Shown here piece after piece: positions 37,201 through 49,200 of a DNA stretch of 64,000 bases. Both the position numbers and the translations under genes were made by a program. How positions within the stretch are numbered: position 1 is the stretch's first letter; the number at the start of each line of letters is the position of its first letter. Origin of the DNA: Heliocidaris tuberculata (Eukaryota > Echinodermata > Echinoidea > Camarodonta > Echinometridae). The stretch lies in contig CM046850.1 in the NCBI GenBank assembly GCA_025618425.1, positions 8,969,749 to 9,033,748 on the forward strand, given 5' to 3'. Under the pieces are notes generated by a model that did not search any database, was not told the origin of the DNA, and saw nothing but the letters and a program-made list of their open reading frames with translations.

Positions 37201-40200
37201 TGGGCTTGAGGACCATGTCTGCTGTGATCCAGTGGTTGGCACACAGCTGAAAGGTTAGAGATCAAACGTCACATAGTTCATTAAATGAAATTTACTGACT
37301 TTTCAAAAAAAATATCCAGATGTTAAAATGTGAAAGGTTAAATTATTTACAAGGAAAGGATGTCACACTGTAAGAATGCACACTGTAAGAATGCAACACT
37401 GTAAGAATGCAAGAATGGACTTGGGATCAATGCTGCTCCTAATCCACTGATTGGCAAACAAGTAAAATTTGCAGAGTTTGAAATGCAACTGGATCTTCAA
37501 ATGTGAAAGGTCAAATCACTAATCTACAGAGAGGATGGGACACTGCACGAATGCAACAGGTCAATTGTGAAGCCATCATCAGATTTAGGTCAATGTCTGC
37601 TATGATCCAGTGGTTGGCGAACAGCTGAAAGGTCAGACTCGGGTCAAGGGTTATCAAATCAATGGAATTGTATGGTCAAATGGGTATTAAGGTCAAATCA
37701 TTCATGGACTGATGAACTGACAGGCGAGATCAACACAGGTCTGACATCAGTGGGTAAATATATACTGTCAAATGTCATAAGTCATATGAATGAATTTTCT
37801 GAAATCTTAATTGCCTTAAGGAAGAAAAAATAGACAATTTAACTTAAGAGAGATGAAAGCCATCAAAAGTTGACCAAAACTACTGCAAACAAACCTTTAA
37901 GATCTGATCCCTCCTCATTAAAATGCGAGCACTACCAGTCTTGGGGTTCCTCAAGATTTTGATGTCCCCTACACCGCGTTCCTTCCATGCCTTGGTGTCG
38001 CGATCAAATCGGAACAGCTTGGCCCGGTGACGGAACATCTCCTCTTCATCCTCCTCCCCAGTACTAATGCTTCCGATTTCGGGGAGCGATATGATGGGCT
38101 CGTAGTGGGGATCGTACTCCTCATCGCCTCCGTGTGAATCGTCGTTGTCATCATTGCCACTGCCTCCAAAGACAGGTGCCCCAGCGTTGGCAAAGGAAAA
38201 GGGTTTGTCAGATGCTGGATACGAAGCAGGAAAGAGGTAATAAGACTTCTATGAGTAAAGATACAGACCCTAATGTTTGAAACGTAATTTCAACATGGAG
38301 GAGGGGACAAAAGTGCCACTACGGGACTCGAACCATGAACCATGTGATCCACAGTCTGGTGACGTACCCACTAAACCACGACACCTCTACAAAATAATGT
38401 TTCTCTTAAGTCTATTACTGAAATAAAGATAGACTTATACATGTATATCATTTGCTCTTCATTTAATTTCTACTTTAATATCTGGTAGTCTGATTCTCTC
38501 TCTTATTTTGTTTGGGGGGGGCGTCAAACACCAAGCTTTCCTACCTTTTTTACCAAATGGCTGTCCAAATCCCTCTGATTGGTTGGCTGCTAAAGTTGCA
38601 AATGAGATGCCTCCTCCTGTGTCCCCACCTCCAAACAGACTACCACCTTTAAAAGGTAAGATAGTTTATTGATAAGGAATAAACTAATTCATACAGGGTA
38701 AATGCGTTTGTTAACCTTAAAGATAAAGTTAAGTTCTGGTCATGTGATTACATTGTGAAAGAAACTGTCTCAAAGAAATGGGAAAAGGTTGATCAGATCA
38801 ACATAAGATTTGGCATTTACTGTGAGGTTTTGGAAACATCAAAGTGATAAGAAATTGACCTAATCTTGCTGAAAAGCACATGCACTGCACATAGAAATGG
38901 GACTGCACACACATGTGGCAAAAATGGTCGGCCCAAACACTTAGGTTCTTTCTCGTCATATTTCGAATATGAGAGCATTTGAAGAACCTTTCAGGTGACA
39001 TTTCTGCTCCTTTCCCAAAACACAACCTTCTCTTTAAATATTGAAAACTTCCAAAGCTACAAAAGAAACATTTCTAAAGTGTCCAACAATAAAAACATAC
39101 ATGTATGATTCACTGGTCCTTGGGACCAATGAAATTACCTCTTTATATTGAAAACTTGTTATACCAGATCTAGAAAACAAGAGAAAATAAAGAAGCAGGA
39201 CCTGCAAAAGTACCTTGTTGTAATGAGTGTTTGCTATAACAGAGTTTTTTATAAGGAGGTTCCACTGTATAGAGGTGTTTCTGCACTTACAATGAACAGG
39301 TAATGTACATGTACAAATTCTATGCACATCTAAAACACCACTTGTAAACTTTCACATGCTACAGCAGGAAAATAAAGTCTCAAAATAATCACATCTCCTC
39401 TCAAACGGTATCTTCAGGTATGCTCAAGTTTTATACCGGATTGAAAAGTTTTTGTTGTACACTGTGCATCTGAAACCAGACAAAACGTACTGTTAAAGGT
39501 CATGTCGAGTTTTGCTAAGCCCTCAAAAACTTTTCGTCCGATTTCTTCAATTTTTGTTGATACATGTATATAGCAAGATACTAGCAATACTGCGAAACTG
39601 TGAATATTTCACCCCCTGAAGTTTAATATTAAACAAATAAGAGGCAAAAACTAATTTATGTGCAGGGACAGGCACGTAAACTCCCATCAAAGGCAGCATG
39701 TGCTATACACTATACACACACATGTGTAAAACCAATGAGTAGCTACATACAGTGATACACACGCTGTCTCTATGCGAAGCCCCAAGGAGCCGTCAAGGTG
39801 GAAGGGTCCTAGCATAATGGCAGTGATCGAGCATTCCTTACAGATATTTACACTGAAATTCACCAGAAATCTTAGATGGAATACCAAATGATCTCTTACA
39901 AACATCTTTGATACAATGAGAACAACATGAGACTATATTTAACATGTTTCTATCCAATTTCCTTTTTGCTACCAATACTGTACATGAGCTTTAAACAAGA
40001 CACTTTTGCATGCATGAAACTTTCATGGGGTGCTCCAAAGTTGCATGCCACAGAAATGATTGAATTAGGTAGCTTAGTGAAATGTGATGGCACGTAAAAA
40101 TGCGTGCAAGACACATATGACAAAACTATGCAAAATCATGATTTTATTCTATGGAGGCAGAACCAAAATATTAGGATGCAGAATTAGTATTTAACTCTGT

Positions 40201-43200
40201 TAACACTTTTAAGCAAAATAATATGAAAATTTTTATTCAGATACGTCTGATTGTAAATTTAGATGCACAGACAAAACTAGCAATTTTGCTCTTTGCGTTT
40301 TTCCCGCATCTTCATGCGCCATTATGTTTTGCTAAGAAATTAAATGAAATGATTGAATTAGGTAGCTTAGTGAAATGTGATAGCACGTAAAAATGCGTAC
40401 AAGACACATATGACAAAACTATGCAAAATCATGATTTTATTCTATGGAGGCAGAACCAAAATATTAGGATGCAGAATTAGTAGTTTACTCTGTTAACACT
40501 TTTAAGTAAAATAATATGAAAATTTTTATTCAGATACGTCTGATTGTAAATTTAGATGCACAGACAAAACTAGCAATTTTTCTCTTTGCGTTTTTCCCGC
40601 ATCTTTACGCGCCATTATGTTTTGCTAAGAAATTAAATGAAATGATTGAATTAGGTAGCTTAGTGAAATGTGATGGCACGTAAAAATGCGTACAAGACAC
40701 ATGTGACAAAACTATGCAAAATCATGATGTTATTCTATGGAGGCAGAACCAAAATATTAGGATGCAGAATTAGTAGTTTACTCTGTTAACACTTTTAAGC
40801 AAAATAATATGAAATTTTTTATTCAGATACGTCTGATTGTAAATTTAGATGCACAGACAAAACTAGCAATTTTTCTCTTTGCGTTTTCCCCGCATCTTTA
40901 CGCGCCATTATGTTTTGCTAAGGTACATGTACCTTAGGACACTTTTTTTTGCAATTTGCGAAAGGTTCCTGTTGTGAAAATGGCTGTTGGTTATGATTAG
41001 CACAAGTTATCAGGTCACAAAGTTTTACAGTGAGCAATGAGCTGTTTCTCTGGAGAGTAAAATACTATATTACATGTAATTAAAAGATGAAGTTGAGTTC
41101 TGGTCAGGCTGTTACATTGTAAAGAAAACTGTTTGGAAGCAAACAGGAAAGGTTGATTATGTAGTACATAAGAATAGGTGTTATGGAATCATCATAATGA
41201 TAAGAAATTGACTCAATCCTTCTGAAAGTCACGTGAAATGCACACAGAAATGTGTATATGGGACTACACATACACATGTGGCATGAGAGTTTGATTCAAA
41301 CTTTTCAGCTATTTCTTGTCATACTTCTAATATGAGGGCATTCTAAGAGCAATTCTTATAGGGGACTTTTCTTCTTTGATTTTCTTCCTCACTGCACACA
41401 GAAATGTGTATATGGGACTCCACATACACATGTGGCATGAGAGTTTGGTCCAAACTTTTCAGCTATTTATTGTCATATTTCTAATATGAGGGCATTTTAA
41501 GAGCAATCCTCTATACGTGACATTTCTATGATTTTCTTCCTCACTGACATGAAAAGAATGAGAAAGCTCACAATTTATTTTCACCTTTACCAGAACTTAA
41601 CCTTTTTGTTAAAGGGTACCAATAGTGCTGTAGCCCGGAACAAAAAGTCCGGCCCGTTTTAAGCCCGGTAATTTTTTTCTGATCTTTACCGATCTGGTCC
41701 AACCCGGTAACCCGGCCCGATAAGGAGTATAATAATAATACAATGTAATAATAAAAAAGGTTGACTCTTAGTGACCTCGGCCTCGTGACCTTAGTACGTA
41801 ATAGTAGATCACACTCCGTTATCTTGCCGTCTGAGGTCCAGACATGCCACATTCCACACAAATTCAGGATCAGTTATTTCTGCCCCATGATTGTCTTACA
41901 GACACTATACATCCATGTAGTCTGGATGACCACGCCCACATGTCACTCTCACTATATGCGCCATGTGCTTCGACTGTCCAATTCCAAAGCTATGGTCCAA
42001 AGTCAAAATATCAGTCCATTCATCAGCCAATAGCAAACGAGAGTTTGCTGTTCGCTGAGGCCGCGCGCTCTGCATAGAGAGACGGCGGTGTATATGTTAC
42101 ACCCAGCTGGGCGCCAACCGCCTGACAGGCTATGATCTTTGCTGTGAATTAATTTGTAAACAACTGCCCACGTGCTATGATAAGGAATGTCATTGTTTTG
42201 GTTCTGCCACATGACTTGTTGGAAATTTGAGCTGATGAAAACGAAAGTCAGGAGGAAAGCGATCGAGAAGGATTGTTGAGAGAGGGAGAGAGACTCAAAG
42301 AAAGATGCGAAGAAAAGAACAGAAAATACGGAAACTAAGTGAAATCATGAAATCGGTAATTTAAGAGACAAGATTTGGGATAGAAAAAATGTTACTGGAA
42401 AGAATAAATGGAGAAATAAATAGAATTAAAAGGGGACAGAACTGTAACAGGTTTAATCAAGAGTTTTTCTTCTTTCCATCATAATATGTATCAACTTTAT
42501 ATCATAGCATACGGTAAATACATGTCATGTGTATCAATTCTTTTTTTTTCTCTTCCTCCCGATATACATGTACTACTAAGTACTAGAATTTTGAGAAGGG
42601 AAACGGGGAGAGGGGAAGAAAGAAAAAAATCAGAGAGAGAGTGACTATTAATTTTATCTTCATGTTTATTGATTAGCTCATCTTGCTAATAAACTTGAAT
42701 TTTCCGCCTATCAGGAAGTGATTTGGCGATGGAATTACTCTTTCAAATCTCCGCTGTAAACTAGGCTAAATAAACTCCAGTTCAAACTCCAGTTCAAACA
42801 TTGATAACATCACTAACTTTCATCATCAGGTAGTAGTTCCCTGCTCTATCTTACACACTGACATAACATACACTTTTATCATGAACAAAATACATGTACA
42901 CAGAGTGCCCTCTTGACCTCTTCTGTCACACATTCTCGATCTCTCTCATGTCACAGGTCAACAAACTTTATCGACTGTAAGCCTTTTGATGTGATCTGCT
43001 GCCGGTGCAGTGCATGGGTCGCCGATGGCCATGCCCATGCGGTCACTAAACTTTAATTTATTCTGAGATTAACTCCGCCCACATATCGAGGGAAACTTCC
43101 TGATTGGTCACTAAATTGATTGCTCTGCATACATGCAGGATAGGACTAGATTGCAGGTGCATGGTTGTGTGTATGTACGTGTCTTTGCAGTGCTGCATAT

Positions 43201-46200
43201 ATGTGTAATAATACATACTGGCCATATGTGCTTGAATGCACTACAGATAAGCAGATCGAGCTACATGTACACCCCATCCCCCCCTGAGATCTCGACCGCG
43301 CAATCGCGCCGAAAATTGGCACGCACGTCGTCCACAACGTAATCTACAAAACTGTATAGTTAAATGCTCCGAAATAATTTCACATTAATTATGCTAATTT
43401 ATGCATGAAATCAAAATTTTGCTCTAAATCATTAAATAAAGCTCAAAATATGCTAATTTTTGGTCTAGACACTCTTTCCAGTATTCTTAGCAAATATACT
43501 TGAAAAAAATTCGGTATCAAAATTGATTTCTTATGTATTTTATTGTATTTAAAATTTCTTTGTTTTTTTTTACCTTTTGTTTTTTATTGTTTTTTGGATG
43601 AAATTTGTCGGGGACACTTTAGCAATCATAAACAGCATAAAATAAATTAATTTTAATCAGTAAATGTAAAAATATTCATAGATTTCTAAATTTTGGCTGA
43701 AAACACATTTTGTATTGAAATTATACATGGAATCAAGTTTTTGAGCTATTTTTGGTCTGATGTGCAAGTACGAAATGTTGAGTAACTTCGTAACCCCATG
43801 CCCGGACATCGCGAATTTGGTCTCAAAAGATGTGTGAGATTCGAAAGAAAAAAGTCATGAAATGCCGCGGCGACTGCTTTGCGTGTTGCAGACATATCAC
43901 GAGAAACATCTAGGTGGGGGGGGGGGGGGTGGATTCCACCCGGCCCTTTTAGGGTTAATATCCTCCATACTTCTTAACTGTTGACAAAGAATGCCAGATA
44001 AAGTTCTTTGAGGTTGATTTTATACTTTCTAGCTGTACGCAAATTATTTTTTCAGGTGATTGGTACACTTTAATGAAGTTTACTGTGGTAAGGACTTACC
44101 TGGTGAACTACTAGACAAGCTCCCAAAAGCTGCACTGCTTCCTCCTGCTGCTCCAAACATGGATGAAGCTGGCTCTACAAAATCAAGAAGACAGAACAAT
44201 TTGAAGTTAGAATCAATATTCCTTGAAATGCACTGTTTGCTGATTATGGCAGCTGGAGCTAAAGCCAGGGTAATAATATCCAAACCCTTTGGAAGCGCAT
44301 AGGGACGTTATATCATAATGTGATATGTGCTATACAAGAAAGGTTTTTTATTAGGTGGTCTGTCGGAATCGACAGATCACCTTTTGTATTCGTAGAAATT
44401 TTCTTTATTTTTATTTATTTATTATTTTTATTTCCCCCATTTCTTGTCCATTCGAAATCTTCAATAGTACTTTATCAATTTTCGTCAAATTTTCGTCAGT
44501 GATGTCATGCTATGATGTCATGTTCCCGTTTGCATTTCAAGGTCAACAGGTCATCGTGACGTCATCCAGGCGCCATTTTGTAAAATCACATTATCAATCA
44601 TATCTTCATAACCAATCATCAAAAATCGTCCATATTGACATGACATAAACTTCAGGTCATGGGTCATCAGGTCATGTCATCAAAGGTCATCCAGAGGTCA
44701 TGACGAGCGCGTACGCGCGCGTCAAAATTTAAAAATGCTCAAAATCAACCCAGGACCAAAGGAGAGTACGTTTCAGGTCATTTTAAGCATTTCAAAAATT
44801 TCCCTGCGTAAGTGTCCGCGCGCGCGTTTTACGCGCGCACAATTCGTAAATAAAGTTAAAACGCTGTTTTTTCGATTGATTCGCAATCCTGACACTTTTC
44901 TTGATCATTTCCATCAACTTGGAATCAATTTCGATCAATAATAAGGTTGTACGGGCGCGTCAAAGTTCAAAATCCGTGCGCGCGTCTATGGCGAAAATAA
45001 CGTAAAAACGTGCAAAAACATGCCTCTACAAAATTAACTCTAGCTCTTTAAATAGTCCATAAACCCCCCAATTTTTTTTCATCTTTGGGTAGGGGATGAA
45101 TCATAGATATGATTTCATGGGTCATTTGACCCTCAATTATATTACGTCATCAAAATGGCGTCGGTTCTCAAAATTTCATTTTTTCAAAAATGACATCATA
45201 AATTTTAACTTTAAGCAAGACTTTCTCCGTAATTGTTGGTCGATTTTCGCCGGGATTTCGATATGTTGTAGCTGAGACAATTCTCTACAAATATAGTCAT
45301 CACGGTTTTTCATTTTGACAACGGCATCATTATCTAATTGTACGATGAACGATGACATGTCACTTTTTCACGTTTTACGTGTATTGTCTATGGGATATGA
45401 CTTTTTCTGATATCTTGATCCTACCTTCTCGTCTCTTTTGAGCAACAGCTCCGTTATTTCTGGTCGGTTTTCGCCCAGCTTCGAGTATGTTGTAGCTGAG
45501 AAAATTCCCTATCTTAAATGGGCCATTCATTTTTTAATCACATGTCAGGATCATATCGAAGTTGTCTGCAGAAGATAGGATATGAGAATCCCGGTTTTCA
45601 TTTACGTGTTATACCCTATGGAGGAACTAACAGTCTAGTGGTTAGACATCTGCCTCATGACCCAAATGTCCTGAGTTCGAGTCCTGGCAGAGGAGGTTCG
45701 ATTTTTTTTTCTTTCCCCTTTTGCATCTATTATTTCACCATCCCCTAAGACTAATAATACATGATCATTGACATATATGTCACTAACTGCCGCATTTTGG
45801 CTGTTATATCTAATGTAATGCAGTGTACATTTTACACAATGTACAGCGTATATTGCATAGTTTGCGAGGAACGTGTATTGAAGCTAGTGACGGCTACAGA
45901 AAACATGTCATATATCTAAACTATAAGCAAGACTATCTCCGTAATAGTTCTTCGATTTTCGCCGGGATTTGGATATGTTGGAGCTGATCTGATGCAGTTG
46001 TTAACAACTGCATTTACCAGTTTTTTCATTTTGACGACTTCATTATCTAATTGTACCATGTCATGTCATTTTTTTTCATTGCCGTCCATGATGATCATCA
46101 TCATCTCATGGCAGCACATGAAAAGAAATATGATCATTGATGATGGTGTTGACGATGATCACTATTGTAATTCCCATCATGGCAAGTATCATTTTCGTCA

Positions 46201-49200
46201 TGATCATATATGATGATCATTAATATGATGATCATTAACATCATAATCGTCATTATCATCATCCAAGTGAGCACAAATATCATAATCAAAGATCCATTTC
46301 ACATCCCCACAAACATTTGCATCGGTATCATTTTTTCCATTTTTCACATTCTTGACTTTCTTTCTTCGTTTCAGTATTTGGCCCTCATACTTTGATCATG
46401 TGGATAACGGCCAAGATCATTCAAATTGACCGACAGACCACCTAATTCGTCCCCATGAAGAATTAAATTCTAGTTATTATTATTATTATTATTATTTCAA
46501 GGTGTGTGAATAAAGAATGCTTGGAGACCTAACACTTTGATCTGACTACCAACATGGATGCCTTCATGTCTCCATCTTTCTGATAAAGGGAGTCAATATC
46601 AAAGTCTTCAGTACATCTGATGCACCCCTTGCAGGATCTTAAAGTCAGAGTTTATAAGAAACCCTAAAACCCTCACCTTTTGGTCTGACCCAGTCCTGAT
46701 GTATTCCCCCCTCCCCCCTCCATCTCTCTCTGGAAGAACTAGTCACATTAAGGTTGTCTATAAATCCTATGCATCTCTTGCAGGATCTTAAATTATATTT
46801 AGAGGAAACACTAAACCCTCACCTTTTGGTCTGACTGCTGGAGCTGATCCTTTCCCATCTCCATCTTTTTGATAAAGGGAGTCAATATCAAGGTCTTCAC
46901 TACATCCAATACATCCCTTGCAGGGAGGAGCATCCTCATAGAGATAGAAACCTCCCGGGAGCTTGAGTTTCTCTGCTCTAGCACGCTGCTCAGGACTAGG
47001 CTCGGTCATGGAGATGAAGATCACATCATCGTCTAGTAAAGAGAAAAATGATTCCAAAGCGAGAAGAAAACAAATTATAGCACACTGGGCAAGATATCAC
47101 AATAAAAGTCTGAGGATGACAAATACAAAGGTATCTTGAGAATCCCTTGGGATGGATACGTACACAATAGAAATGCAGCTAATAGCCTAATATTATTATC
47201 ATTACATTGATTCTATACAGTGGATGGGACACATGTTAAGGGGAATAATATGCTACAAAACGTACTTGAAGGGAAGATGAATGGCAGAAGGGGAAGAAGT
47301 AGACCAAGAACAAGAATGGTGTCTGATTTGAAAAGTGACTTAAGTTATGATGTGATGAAGAGAAAGGCGGAAGACAGGGAGGGATGGAGGAAGGACTAAC
47401 CAGATGATTCTGATGTGTGGATCTGCCTGCCCATGGGCAGAAAATCTAAGAGAAAGAGATATACAGTGATGCTCCTAACACAAGAAATAATGACTGATCA
47501 ATTTTAGATAATGTACCTTCAACCTCTGCCTTGAAGGAGACAGACTTGGGTGTGTCTGGAACTTTGGGTGAGGCAGCATCCTTGGCCAGAGGACTCTGTC
47601 CTGGTTTCCTTGTCGAGGGCACCATCTGATCTCCATGAGATGGGGTCCCTGGGAGTGCCTTTGGAGAGGCGTAGAACCCTGGATACACTGGTGATGACGA
47701 CCTTGCGTCTTGGGTAATGTCAGTCTTGCCAAACACCGCTGGTGATCCTCTAGCTGGAGGCTGTAGGGTACCTTTGGCGGATGATGCTGGCTTGAAGACA
47801 CCAGTTGACGATATGGTGGATGTTGAAGAAGCAGATGTGGTGCTCATGCTGAAAGAGAAGCCGGCGAATGGGGACGGGGATGAGGAAGATGTTGTGGCAG
47901 GCTTGGCCAAAGAGGGTGCTGGTTTGATGGTATTTGGCGAAAAGGAGAAGGTGCTGAAGGTTTGACTTGGTTTTGACGTGGCAGAAGCGGGACTTGGTGT
48001 AAATCTTGTGAACTATTGTTGAGAGAGGAAAAACAAACACACATGAAAGCCAAATCAATCACACAAGGATATAAATTGAAATATTCCAGTCCTCTGGCAA
48101 AAGAAGATGACTATGATTTCTGCTAGACTGACAACATGTATCATAGGTAAGAAGTGACAATCATGAATCTCAAAAGACTGGTACCAAGTAACAGAGAAGA
48201 GTTCAATTCTATATCTTGTTTTTCCAAAAATGGTCAAGGACTTCACTGGTCGCCCTTACTGTTGTTACGAAAGGCATAAAACCAGACCTGCCAACATTGA
48301 AAAGTAAAAAAACTGAGTCATGTGAGCATAGCGAGCACGGCGTCCACAGCATCCCACAGCTGGGGGTCCAGGGCATGCGCCTACCGAGGGGGGGGGGGGT
48401 CGGGTGTTCAAACACCCCCCTTTTGGTGTTATTTGAAGTTAAAACACCCCACTTTAGAATTCCTGATAACCTTTTTTTTGGTTTTTTTTTTTGCTTGTCA
48501 GATAATGTTTGAGTAAAAGACCCCCCCAAAATACTGATAACTGATAACCCCTTTTTTTTTTCTTTCTTTGCTTGTCAGAAAATTTTGGAGTAAAAAAAAC
48601 CACCCCCCTTTAAAAAATCCTGGGTATGCCACTGGTCCAGGGGCAGGGTTCAGGGTAAGCCTGCTTTGAGTACTCGATTAACCGTGTACTCGCCCGATAG
48701 GGTCACTACTCTACTAATGAAATTTCCATAGACTATTCGAAAACATAGTCGGACTGTTGGAACTTGTGAATAACCCCCCAAAACCTCTAATTCAGAACAA
48801 AATATAAAAAATTATCCTTCAATGTGTTAGTTCTAAGATATTTTAATGTCATTTGAATCAATAAAATTCACATGAGCGTTTGTTTTCGGTAGCGAAGTTC
48901 TCCAGGATCGAGAAGTAAACACAAAGTCTGACTGTGCATGCTCCCGCTACATCGGAAGCTACATCGGAAGCTGCAGTTTATAGCTGGTGTGTGAGTCAGC
49001 CATGCACCCATTGGTCACCGCGATGTGCACCGTAAAGCTTACCGTGTAAGCGAGCTTCTATAAGGTTTTTGTAACAATGAAAGGATGCGTATCAGCACAG
49101 AATATTTTCAAGATAGTAATTAGATCAAAATAAAAGGACACTGACATGAGAATTAAGCAAGAAATACTTTGCTAACACGCGCTTGTTCGTTGGCGATGGG

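Larger units (their letters stand above)
38647..44099. other. RanBP2 intron 11, 5.4 kb, mostly repeats
   Basis: In order it holds a family C MITE (38717), a pogo-like remnant (39113), a family A MITE (39493), the 293 bp tandem array (40058), a second family C MITE (41080), and the split family B ends (41609 and 44073). No exon is recognised. Confidence 0.6.

Noticed and set aside
45625..45695. Possible tRNA with a CAT anticodon
   Set aside because: The D-arm and T-arm look good, but anticodon and acceptor stems are poor and it lies inside a transposable element.
46395..46992. ATGATCATCATC-rich stretch near 46080-46270 considered as a regulatory array
   Set aside because: It is low-complexity sequence inside the 44351-46445 element and gives no clear motif spacing.
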